A DNA stretch of 8,633 bases from Flavobacteriaceae bacterium (GTDB lineage: Bacteria > Bacteroidota > Bacteroidia > Flavobacteriales > Flavobacteriaceae): assembly GCA_018674025.1 (NCBI GenBank), contig JABHBC010000173.1, positions 1 to 8,633 of the forward strand, written 5' to 3'. This document shows, piece after piece, positions 1 through 6,388 of this stretch. The stretch's first letter is position 1; every line of letters starts with the position of its first letter. Made by a program: the position numbers and the translations under genes. Below the pieces are notes generated by a model. That model did no database searches and had not been told where the DNA came from. It saw nothing but the letters and a program-made list of their open reading frames with translations.

Positions 1-818
1 GTAATTTCAGTAGAAACATTTCCAAAAGGCCAAGCTTCTTCTAAAATAACTAGTCTATTTGTTTTTTTAACAGATTTAAGTACAGTGTTAATATCTAAAG
101 GTCGAACAGTTCTTAAATCAATAATTTCACAAGAAATATTTTCTTCCTTTAATTTATCGGCTGCTTTGTATGCCTCTTTAATTATTTTTCCAAATGAAAC
201 TATAGTAACATCTGAACCTTCTCTTTTAATGTCAGCAACTCCAATCGGTAAAGTGTATTCTCCTTCTGGAATTTCACCTTTATCTCCGTACATTTGCTCA
301 CTTTCCATGAAAATAACAGGATCATCATCTCTTATAGCAGATTTTAATAAACCTTTAGCATCGTAAGGGTTTGAAGGAACAATAACCTTAAGACCAGGTG
401 TATTTGCAAACCAATTTTCAAAAGCTTGAGAATGAGTCGCACCTAATTGACCTGCAGATGCAGTTGGGCCTCTAAAAACGATAGGGCATTTAAATTGACC
501 TCCAGACATTTGTCTGATTTTTGCCGCATTATTAATAATCTGATCAATTCCAACAAGGGAAAAATTAAAGGTCATGTATTCAACTATAGGACGGTTACCT
601 GTCATTGTTGAGCCGATAGCAACACCTGCAAATCCCAATTCAGCAATCGGTGTATCAATGACTCTTTTTTCTCCAAATTCGTCTAACATTCCTTTAGAAG
701 CTTTGTAGGCTCCATTATATTCTGCAACTTCTTCCCCCATAAGATAGATACTTTCATCTGCTCTCATTTCTTCTGACATTGCCTCACAAATAGCTTCTCT
801 AAATTGAATTGTTCTCAT
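1..818 (-). CDS. pdhB: Pyruvate dehydrogenase E1 component, beta subunit (3' end cut by window edge)
   Basis: Beta subunit of the thiamine-diphosphate E1 enzyme of the pyruvate dehydrogenase complex, which decarboxylates pyruvate and passes the acetyl group to the E2 lipoyl domain in the cytoplasm. The frame is open from an ATG at 818 to the left edge, giving 272 codons of the roughly 325 usual for the family, so about 50 C-terminal residues are missing. It starts MRTIQFREAI, as is typical. Visible landmarks are DTPIAE with the cofactor-activating Glu at residue 60, the GPTASAGQLGATHSQ segment with the active-site His at 129, the PSNPYDAKGLL turn near 148-158, and the start of the C-terminal transketolase domain (IIDLRTVRPLD, EEAWPFGNVSTE). 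A branched-chain 2-oxoacid E1 beta is the main alternative, but the sequence pattern favours PdhB. It is divergent from etfB across a 126-nt gap and has its own -7 element at 835..842. Confidence 0.95.
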   Translation of the reverse strand, partial: MRTIQFREAICEAMSEEMRADESIYLMGEEVAEYNGAYKASKGMLDEFGEKRVIDTPIAELGFAGVAIGSTMTGNRPIVEYMTFNFSLVGIDQIINNAAKIRQMSGGQFKCPIVFRGPTASAGQLGATHSQAFENWFANTPGLKVIVPSNPYDAKGLLKSAIRDDDPVIFMESEQMYGDKGEIPEGEYTLPIGVADIKREGSDVTIVSFGKIIKEAYKAADKLKEENISCEIIDLRTVRPLDINTVLKSVKKTNRLVILEEAWPFGNVSTEI

Positions 819-834
819 TTATATAATTTTACTG

Positions 835-842
835 CAAAAATA
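835..842 (-). promoter_or_regulatory. Putative -7 element of the pdhB promoter
   Basis: Read on the minus strand this is TATTTTTG, an exact match to the Bacteroidota primary-sigma -7 consensus TAnnTTTG. It lies 16 nt upstream of the pdhB ATG, which implies a very short leader. I see no TTTG-type -33 box at the usual distance, so the promoter is either weak or helped by a factor. The region is AT-rich, so a chance match is possible. Confidence 0.5.
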
Positions 843-880
843 CTAAAGGATTTAATAATTATAATTAAAAAAAATAAAAT

Positions 881-904
881 AATTACTATGCATGCATAGT
901 AATT
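881..904. promoter_or_regulatory. Perfect 24-bp palindrome, candidate operator between pdhB and etfB
   Basis: The half-site AATTACTATGCA is followed directly by its exact reverse complement with no spacer. It is centred between two divergent genes. Its right end is 14 nt before the predicted etfB -7 element, so it covers the place where that promoter's -33 contact should be. Its left end is 38 nt from the predicted pdhB -7 element. The symmetry suits a homodimeric DNA-binding regulator such as TetR, MarR or GntR types. That is inference, and no regulator gene is in the window. A transcription terminator is unlikely here because both flanking genes point away from it. Confidence 0.55.
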
Positions 905-918
905 TATGTATTATTAAT

Positions 919-926
919 TATATTTG
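919..926 (+). promoter_or_regulatory. Putative -7 element of the etfB promoter
   Basis: TATATTTG matches TAnnTTTG exactly and lies 18 nt upstream of the ATG at 945. No TTTG -33 box is seen at the expected 17-21 nt spacing; that position falls inside the 24-bp palindrome. A TTG codon in frame with etfB at 924 is part of this element and would lie upstream of the transcript start. This argues for ATG 945 as the true start. Confidence 0.5.
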
Positions 927-944
927 ATCTCCAAAACAAAAGAT

Positions 945-1691
945 ATGAAAATAATAGTTTGTATTAGTCATGTTCCTGACACAACTTCAAAAATAAATTT
1001 CTCTGATGGAGATACAAAGTTTGAAAGAAATGGTGTACAGTTTGTAATTAATCCCAATGACGAATTTGGTCTTACAAGAGCAATGTGGTTTAAAGAAAAA
1101 CAAGGTGCAACAGTTGATGTGATTAATGTAGGTCTGTCTGATACTGAGTCAACTTTAAGAAAAGCGCTTGCTATTGGAGCAGATAAAGCGATTAGAATAG
1201 ACATGGATCCTGAGAATGGGTTTAATGTAGCTAAGCAGTTAGCTAATTATATAAAAAAAGAAAATTATGATCTAGTAATTGCGGGTAGAGAGTCCATTGA
1301 TTACAATGGAGGAATGGTTCCAGGGATGATCGCTGGTTTGAACAATGCTAATTTTATAAACAATTGCATAAGTCTTGAGATTGATGGCACTAATGTGACT
1401 GCTTCACGAGAGATTGATGGAGGAAAAGAAACTATTGAATCTTGTATTCCGCTAGTAATTGGAGCTCAAAAAGGTTTGGTAGAAGAAAGTGATTTAAGAA
1501 TTCCAAACATGAGAGGAATCATGATGGCCAGAAAAAAACAACTTGAGGTTATTCCAGCTATCGATGCTTCAAATCAAACAAACTCAATTGAATTTGAAAA
1601 ACCAAAACCAAAAGGAGAGGTAACACTAGTTTCCTCCGACAATCTAGATGAATTAATCAATTTACTACATAACGAAGCTAAAGTAATTTAA
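945..1691 (+). CDS. etfB: Electron transfer flavoprotein, beta subunit
   Basis: Small subunit of the heterodimeric ETF, which accepts electrons from acyl-CoA and other flavin dehydrogenases and hands them to ETF:quinone oxidoreductase. The 248-residue protein from ATG 945 starts MKIIVCISHVPDTTSKI, the usual start of Bacteroidota EtfB. The in-frame TTG at 924 would add seven atypical residues and overlaps the predicted promoter. Landmarks are the NPNDEFGLTRA segment (36-46), the nucleotide-binding region VIAGRESIDYNGG (111-123), and the RIPNMRGIMMARKKQLEVI loop (185-203) corresponding to the partner-recognition loop of the family. The stop is 2 nt before etfA, so the two subunits are almost certainly co-translated. 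Whether this ETF is of the ordinary or the electron-bifurcating type cannot be decided here, but no bcd- or fix-type partner is adjacent. Confidence 0.95.
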   Translation: MKIIVCISHVPDTTSKINFSDGDTKFERNGVQFVINPNDEFGLTRAMWFKEKQGATVDVINVGLSDTESTLRKALAIGADKAIRIDMDPENGFNVAKQLANYIKKENYDLVIAGRESIDYNGGMVPGMIAGLNNANFINNCISLEIDGTNVTASREIDGGKETIESCIPLVIGAQKGLVEESDLRIPNMRGIMMARKKQLEVIPAIDASNQTNSIEFEKPKPKGEVTLVSSDNLDELINLLHNEAKVI

Positions 1692-1693
1692 AT

Positions 1694-2653
1694 ATGGCAA
1701 TATTAGTATACACAGAATCAGAACAGGGTAAATTTAAAAAAACAGCTTTCGAATTAGCTTCTTATGCTAGGTCAATAGCTGATGAAAATAACACTACTGT
1801 GACCGCAGTATGTATCAATGCAGAAAGTCCAATGGAGTTACAAAACTATGGTGTAGATAAAGTTCTTAATATTTCTAATCAAGAGTTAAAATCATTTAAC
1901 GCCATGTCTTACTCACAATGTATATTTGAAGCTGCAGAAAATGAAAAATCTAAAATTATAGTTATAAGCTCAAGTGCTGATTCAAAATATTTAGCTCCAC
2001 TACTTGCTGTAAAACATAATGCTGGATATATCTCTAATGCTTGTGAATTACCAACTAGCTACAATCCATTAACAGTAAAAAGAACAGCTTTTACAAACAA
2101 AGCCTTTGAAATCACAAAGGTTAACACTGAAAATGCATTAATAAGTTTAGCTAAAAATAGTTATTCGATAAATGAAGTTAAAACTAATACATCTTTAGAA
2201 GATTTTTCTGTAAATGTTTCCCAAAATGACACAAAAGTTAAGTCTATTGATAAAGCTACTGATAAAGTAACAATTGCTGATGCCGATACAGTTGTATCTG
2301 CAGGTAGAGGATTAAAAGGTCCAGAAAATTGGGGAATGATAGAAGAATTAGCTGAGGTCTTAGGTGCAGCTACAGCTTGTTCAAAACCTGTATCTGATTT
2401 GGGTTGGAGACCCCATGGTGAACATGTTGGTCAAACTGGTAAACCCGTAGCAAGTAACCTTTATATTGCTATTGGAATTTCTGGTGCGATACAACATTTA
2501 GCAGGAATTAATTCTTCAAAAGTTAAAGTCGTGATTAATACTGATCCTGAAGCGCCATTTTTTAAAGCTGCTGATTATGGTGTTGTTGGAGATGCTTTTG
2601 AGGTAGTACCAGAATTGATAAATAAACTAAAAACTTTCAAGGCTCAAAACTAA
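1694..2653 (+). CDS. etfA: Electron transfer flavoprotein, alpha subunit
   Basis: FAD-carrying partner of EtfB. The 319 residues match the usual family length. Residues 1 to about 185 form the N-terminal alpha/beta domain, which is divergent in sequence. Residues from about 199 form the strongly conserved FAD domain: SAGRGLKGPENWG (202-214), GAATACSKPVSD (224-235), GQTGKPV (246-252), AIGISGAIQH (259-268) and NTDPEAPFF (282-290), which together line the flavin site. The ATG follows the etfB stop by 2 nt. After its stop there is a 57-nt gap with a promoter for the next gene, so the etfBA pair could be regulated separately from what follows. No truncation or missing motif is seen. Confidence 0.96.
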   Translation: MAILVYTESEQGKFKKTAFELASYARSIADENNTTVTAVCINAESPMELQNYGVDKVLNISNQELKSFNAMSYSQCIFEAAENEKSKIIVISSSADSKYLAPLLAVKHNAGYISNACELPTSYNPLTVKRTAFTNKAFEITKVNTENALISLAKNSYSINEVKTNTSLEDFSVNVSQNDTKVKSIDKATDKVTIADADTVVSAGRGLKGPENWGMIEELAEVLGAATACSKPVSDLGWRPHGEHVGQTGKPVASNLYIAIGISGAIQHLAGINSSKVKVVINTDPEAPFFKAADYGVVGDAFEVVPELINKLKTFKAQN

Positions 2654-2658
2654 TTCCT

Positions 2659-2688
2659 TTTGAGTATAACATAAAAAGGTTAAATTTG
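2659..2688 (+). promoter_or_regulatory. Putative complete -33/-7 promoter of the BFN gene
   Basis: A TTTG box at 2659-2662 is followed by an 18-nt spacer and TAAATTTG at 2681-2688, matching the Bacteroidota arrangement of TTTG, spacer and TAnnTTTG. The ATG at 2711 is 22 nt further on. This is the best-formed of the three promoters in the window. It suggests that the BFN-UVR gene, the transporter and perhaps the genes after them are transcribed independently of etfBA. Confidence 0.55.
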
Positions 2689-2710
2689 ATTGCAATTTGT
2701 TAAATCAAGT

Positions 2711-3310
2711 ATGAGCTTAGTACGTTTAATTATCAAAGGAATTTCCTACAGTCAAACACAAAATGGGGCTTACGCACTAATTCTTAGAGAATTAGAAGGG
2801 CAAAGAAAACTTCCAATTGTTATAGGAGCTTTCGAGGCTCAATCCATTGCAATTGCATTGGAAAAAGAAATAAAACCCCCGAGACCCCTAACTCATGATT
2901 TGTTTAAAAATTTTTCTATCCGTTTTGACATAATTGTTAAACAAGTGATTATTCACAAACTTGTAGATGGAGTATTTTATTCAAGTATAATTTGCGAAAG
3001 AGATAAAATTGAAGAAGTTATTGACGCTAGAACAAGTGATGCAATAGCACTTGCACTCAGATTTAATGCTCCAATTTTTACATATGAAAATATTTTAATT
3101 AAAGCTGGAGTAATTCTAAAAGTTGAAAATGACGAAGAACAAGCTGATTCTGTTCTGAAAGAAATTATTCACCAGGACACAAAAGACAGTAAGAAAGATT
3201 ACAAAAATAAAACAACTGAGGAGCTTCAAAAATTATTAAAAATTGCTGTTTTAAAAGAAAACTATGAAAATGCAGCTCTAATAAGAGATGAAATATCTAA
3301 AAGACAATAA
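2711..3310 (+). CDS. Bifunctional nuclease (BFN/DUF151) family protein with C-terminal UVR motif
   Basis: 199 residues from ATG 2711. An in-frame TTG at 2690 would add seven residues, but it lies just after the predicted -7 element and is unlikely as a start. Residues 1 to about 137 are the BFN/DUF151 domain: LPIVIG (34-39), RPLTHDL (58-64) and DARTSDAIALALR (105-117) are its hallmarks. After a charged linker (about 138-167), residues 168-199 form a UVR-like helical hairpin (TTEELQKLLKIAV, ENYENAALIRDEI), the short element through which UvrB and UvrC contact each other. The family takes its name from a plant protein reported to have RNase and DNase activity. The role in Bacteroidota is not established, so nuclease activity here is only inferred from the family. 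The stop is 2 nt before the transporter ATG, indicating co-transcription. Confidence 0.88.
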   Translation: MSLVRLIIKGISYSQTQNGAYALILRELEGQRKLPIVIGAFEAQSIAIALEKEIKPPRPLTHDLFKNFSIRFDIIVKQVIIHKLVDGVFYSSIICERDKIEEVIDARTSDAIALALRFNAPIFTYENILIKAGVILKVENDEEQADSVLKEIIHQDTKDSKKDYKNKTTEELQKLLKIAVLKENYENAALIRDEISKRQ

Positions 3311-3312
3311 TT

Positions 3313-4980
3313 ATGTTAAAAAAACTTTCAATTTTACTATTTATCTTTTCATTTAACTCAATTTTTTCTCAATCTATTGTAGGTGATTGGTTTTTTCAAA
3401 ATATTCAAGATTCTAATGGAAATGAATTGTTTGAAGTTAAAAAAACAGATCTATTAAGTATTACTGAAAAAGATTTTAAGTACAACTTAGAAGCAAAAAA
3501 TAATTTACAGGCTGAGGGTAGTTACTCAATTTCAAACAATAAATTGTCATTTAACTATAATACACCTTCTGACACCTTAAGGACTTATGATATTACATTA
3601 TTATCTGAAAATGAACTAGAATTTACAGAAAATGGAATTAGCTATAAATTTCAAAAGATTGAATCATTAATTCCTAGTCAAGGATTTTCCATTTCTGGAA
3701 TGACAAAGGGAATTACAGGAATGGTTTTTTTAATTTTCATAGCATTTTTGTTTAGCAAGAACAGAAAAGCAATAAAATGGAAAACAGTATTCATTGGTTT
3801 AGCCGCACAGCTCTTGTTAGCAGTAGGTGTTTTAAAGGTTAATTTTATTCAACAAATATTTGAATTTTTCGGAAAGATATTTGTAAAGACACTCGATTTT
3901 ACAATGGAAGGGAGTACATTTTTATTAGGAGATATGATGAACGTAGAAAGTTTTGGCTATGTATTTTTATTTCAAGTTTTACCAACTGTAATATTCTTTT
4001 CAGCCTTAACATCAGTTCTGTTTTATTTAGGAGTTATTCAAAAATTTGTTAAAGCACTGGCATGGGCTTTAACAAAATTATTAAACATATCTGGTGCAGA
4101 AAGTTTAAGTGTTGCAGGTAATATATTTTTAGGTCAAACCGAAGCTCCTCTAATGATAAAAGCATATTTAGAAAAAATGTCTAAGTCAGAAATACTACTA
4201 GTTATGGTGGGTGGAATGGCTACAGTAGCAGGTGGTGTTTTAGCTGCTTATATTGGATTTTTAGGTGGAGAAGATGAAATTGTTAGGTTATTTTACGCTA
4301 AACATCTGTTAACTGCATCAGTTATGGCTGCTCCAGGAGCAATCGTGATTTCAAAAATTCTTTATCCTCAAACTGAAAAAATTAACACTGAGGTACATGT
4401 CTCTCAAGAAAAAATTGGCTCTAATTTACTTGACGCGATAGCTAATGGAACAACAGAGGGGTTAAAATTGGCTGCAAATGTTGGGGCAATGCTATTAGTA
4501 TTTGTGGCTTTTATAGCCATGATTAACTTTGGATTTGAGAAAATTGGGACGATTGGTCAAATAAATAACTGGATTAGTTCAAATACTTCCTATGATCAAC
4601 TCTCCATAGAGTTCATTCTAGGTTATACATTTTCTCCATTAATGTGGCTAATTGGAGTTGCAAAAGAAGATATGGCTTTAATGGGGCAACTATTAGGTAT
4701 TAAGTTAGCTGTTAGTGAGTTTATTGGATACATGCAATTAGCTGAACTTAAAGACATCACAAATTTGATTCATTTTAAATATGAAAAATCCATAATTATG
4801 GCTACTTATATGTTGTGTGGTTTTGCAAATTTTGCATCAATTGGAATTCAAATTGGTGGTATTGGTTCATTAGCTCCTGGCCAAAGAAAAAACTTGTCAG
4901 AATTCGGTTTTTTAGCTTTGATAGGTGGAACACTTGCCTCACTATTATCTGCAACTTTTGCAGGAATGATTATTGGTTAA
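3313..4980 (+). CDS. NupC/CNT-family nucleoside transporter with secreted-type N-terminal beta domain
   Basis: Concentrative nucleoside transporter of the inner membrane, importing nucleosides with a cation. It has 555 residues, whereas bacterial CNT proteins are usually about 400; the excess is at the N-terminus. Residues 1-20 look like a signal peptide (hydrophobic core, then NSIFSQ). Residues 21 to about 118 are a beta-rich segment with GDW at 24-26, resembling lipocalin-like domains. The first core membrane helix begins near 133. The CNT core carries GNIFLGQTEAPL (269-280), KLAANVGAMLL (385-395), SEF (468-470) and GFANFASIGIQIGGIG (503-518). Q275, T276, E277, E469, N506 and S509 correspond by spacing to the nucleoside-binding residues known from the Vibrio CNT structure. 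It sits directly upstream of thyA and folA, which fits a nucleoside-salvage role. Substrate preference (purine or pyrimidine; Na+ or H+) cannot be read from the sequence. Confidence 0.9.
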   Translation: MLKKLSILLFIFSFNSIFSQSIVGDWFFQNIQDSNGNELFEVKKTDLLSITEKDFKYNLEAKNNLQAEGSYSISNNKLSFNYNTPSDTLRTYDITLLSENELEFTENGISYKFQKIESLIPSQGFSISGMTKGITGMVFLIFIAFLFSKNRKAIKWKTVFIGLAAQLLLAVGVLKVNFIQQIFEFFGKIFVKTLDFTMEGSTFLLGDMMNVESFGYVFLFQVLPTVIFFSALTSVLFYLGVIQKFVKALAWALTKLLNISGAESLSVAGNIFLGQTEAPLMIKAYLEKMSKSEILLVMVGGMATVAGGVLAAYIGFLGGEDEIVRLFYAKHLLTASVMAAPGAIVISKILYPQTEKINTEVHVSQEKIGSNLLDAIANGTTEGLKLAANVGAMLLVFVAFIAMINFGFEKIGTIGQINNWISSNTSYDQLSIEFILGYTFSPLMWLIGVAKEDMALMGQLLGIKLAVSEFIGYMQLAELKDITNLIHFKYEKSIIMATYMLCGFANFASIGIQIGGIGSLAPGQRKNLSEFGFLALIGGTLASLLSATFAGMIIG

Positions 4981-4995
4981 AAAGTTAATAACTTT
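4981..4995. terminator. Weak AT-rich hairpin after the transporter gene
   Basis: AAAGTT, a 3-nt loop and AACTTT form a 6-bp stem directly after the transporter stop codon, followed by a T-rich stretch. The stem is short with a single G-C pair, so it would be a poor intrinsic terminator at best. The rest of the 75-nt gap before thyA is A/T-rich with no recognisable TAnnTTTG box. Confidence 0.2.
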
Positions 4996-5055
4996 AATAT
5001 TTTTATTATTTAATTTTCTCTGGATTTATCTATTTTTATTTTTTAAATATTTCAA

Positions 5056-5880
5056 ATGAAGCAATACTTAGATTTAGTAAAAGAAGTTTTAGAAAACGGA
5101 AATCAAAAAGGAGATAGAACGGGTACTGGAACAAAAAGTATTTTTGGCCACCAACTAAGATTTGATTTAAGTAAAGGCTTTCCGATGATTACTACAAAAA
5201 AGCTTCATTTAAAATCTATAATTCATGAATTATTGTGGTTTATAAATGGAGATACCAATATTAGTTATCTTAATGAAAATGGAGTTAAGATTTGGAATGA
5301 GTGGGCAAATAAAGATGGTGATTTGGGGCCTGTCTATGGCTATCAATGGAGAAATTGGAACGGAGATGAAATTGATCAAATTAAGGACCTAATAATTACA
5401 TTAAAAAGCAATCCTAATAGTAGAAGAATGCTAGTCTCTGCGTGGAATCCATCTGTTCTTCCAGACACTTCCAAATCTTTCGAAGAAAATGTTGCAGATG
5501 GTAAAGCCGCACTTCCTCCATGCCATGCCTTTTTTCAATTTTATGTAAATAACGGAAAACTGTCTTGTCAACTATACCAAAGAAGTGCAGATGTTTTTCT
5601 AGGAGTTCCCTTCAATATTGCATCCTACGCATTATTCACAATGATGATTGCACAAGTGTGTGGGTATCAAGCTGGAGATTTTGTACATACATTTGGAGAT
5701 GCACATATATATAATAACCATATTGAACAAGTCAAATTACAACTAAGTAGAGACACAAGACCATTACCTAAAATGGAGATAAACCCTGAAATTAAAAGTA
5801 TTTTTGATTTTAAATTTGAGGACTTTAAATTGGTTGACTATGACCCACATCCACATATTAAAGGAGCTGTAGCAATTTAA
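5056..5880 (+). CDS. thyA: Thymidylate synthase
   Basis: Methylates dUMP to dTMP with 5,10-methylenetetrahydrofolate, releasing dihydrofolate, in the cytoplasm as a homodimer. It has 274 residues against 264 in E. coli; from the active-site Cys onward the numbering is shifted by exactly 10. Seen: R21 of DRTGTGT, E58 in HELLW, W80 and W83, the R123-R124 pair that reaches the partner's phosphate site, the nucleophile C156 in PPCHAFFQF, QRSAD (175-179), N187, and H217/Y219 in DAHIYNNH. It ends DPHPHIKGAVAI, the normal ThyA C-terminus. The extra 10 residues lie between about 134 and 152, just before the catalytic loop. folA starts 4 nt after the stop, the classic pairing because DHFR recycles the dihydrofolate made here. 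The ATG at 5056 aligns with the family start. Confidence 0.98.
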   Translation: MKQYLDLVKEVLENGNQKGDRTGTGTKSIFGHQLRFDLSKGFPMITTKKLHLKSIIHELLWFINGDTNISYLNENGVKIWNEWANKDGDLGPVYGYQWRNWNGDEIDQIKDLIITLKSNPNSRRMLVSAWNPSVLPDTSKSFEENVADGKAALPPCHAFFQFYVNNGKLSCQLYQRSADVFLGVPFNIASYALFTMMIAQVCGYQAGDFVHTFGDAHIYNNHIEQVKLQLSRDTRPLPKMEINPEIKSIFDFKFEDFKLVDYDPHPHIKGAVAI

Positions 5881-5884
5881 AAAA

Positions 5885-6388
5885 ATGACTAGATCTAATT
5901 TAACTATAATTGTTGCTGCCGACGTAAATGACACTATCGGTAAAGACAACAAATTAATTTGGCATTTGCCTGATGACTTGAAGAGATTTAAAAGACTTAC
6001 TTCAGGGCATCACATTATTATGGGAAGAAAAACTTTTGACAGCTTTCCAGGCCTATTACCAAATAGAAAACATATTGTCATTACAAGACAAAAAGAAAAT
6101 AAAGAAATTGAAAATGTTGTCTATGTAAATTCTATGCAAGAGGCTATTAATGTCAGTTATGAAGATCCTAATCCATTTGTAATTGGAGGTGGAGAAATTT
6201 ACAAAATAGCCATGGACTATTGTTCAAAAATAGAGCTAACTAGAGTTAATCATTCTTTTGAAGGTGATACACATTTTACTAAAATTGACAGCAACGATTG
6301 GACTAAAATATCTGATGAATTTCATGATATAGATGAAAAACATAAATATTCATTTAACTTTGAAACTTACGAAATAAAAAACATATGA
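5885..6388 (+). CDS. folA: Dihydrofolate reductase
   Basis: Reduces dihydrofolate to tetrahydrofolate with NADPH, closing the cycle opened by ThyA. 167 residues, within the normal range for chromosomal bacterial DHFR. Seen in order: the N-terminal strand TIIVAAD, the IGKDNKLIWHLPDDL segment with W26 and the catalytic acid D31, IIMGRKTFDSF (44-54) with the cofactor-contacting GRKT, LPNRKHIVITR (58-68), VIGGGEIY (99-106) for the pyrophosphate loop, and EGDTHF near the C-terminus. This is the ordinary FolA type and not a plasmid trimethoprim-resistance form. The start follows the thyA stop by 4 nt. Its final codons overlap the fabD start by ATGA, so translation of the two is probably coupled. 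Confidence 0.97.
   Translation: MTRSNLTIIVAADVNDTIGKDNKLIWHLPDDLKRFKRLTSGHHIIMGRKTFDSFPGLLPNRKHIVITRQKENKEIENVVYVNSMQEAINVSYEDPNPFVIGGGEIYKIAMDYCSKIELTRVNHSFEGDTHFTKIDSNDWTKISDEFHDIDEKHKYSFNFETYEIKNI

Noticed and set aside
85..366. 93-codon plus-strand ORF
   Set aside because: It lies wholly inside pdhB on the opposite strand and shows no family features; pdhB in this interval has clear conserved motifs.
856..867. 12-bp palindrome TAATTATAATTA
   Set aside because: Pure A/T in a low-complexity A/T spacer; expected by chance and unlike the neighbouring 24-bp palindrome.
924..944. TTG start giving a 255-residue EtfB
   Set aside because: The TTG is part of the predicted -7 element, and the added residues do not belong to the family N-terminus; ATG 945 gives the standard MKIIVCISHVPD start.
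968..1204. 78-codon minus-strand ORF inside etfB
   Set aside because: Antisense shadow of the strongly conserved etfB frame, with no recognisable protein features.
2656..2679. CCTTTT ... AAAAGG inverted repeat after etfA as a terminator
   Set aside because: Only a 6-bp stem with a 12-nt loop and no T-run after it; it overlaps the better-supported promoter of the BFN gene.
2690..2710. TTG start giving a 206-residue BFN protein
   Set aside because: It lies 2 nt after the predicted -7 element, at or before the transcript start; ATG 2711 gives the family-like N-terminus.
5764..5952. 62-codon minus-strand ORF spanning the thyA-folA junction
   Set aside because: It overlaps the conserved ThyA C-terminus and the FolA N-terminus and has no promoter or family similarity.
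5885..6388. Acquired trimethoprim-resistance DHFR
   Set aside because: The gene is embedded next to thyA with the same base composition as its neighbours, has standard chromosomal FolA motifs, and has no mobile element nearby.
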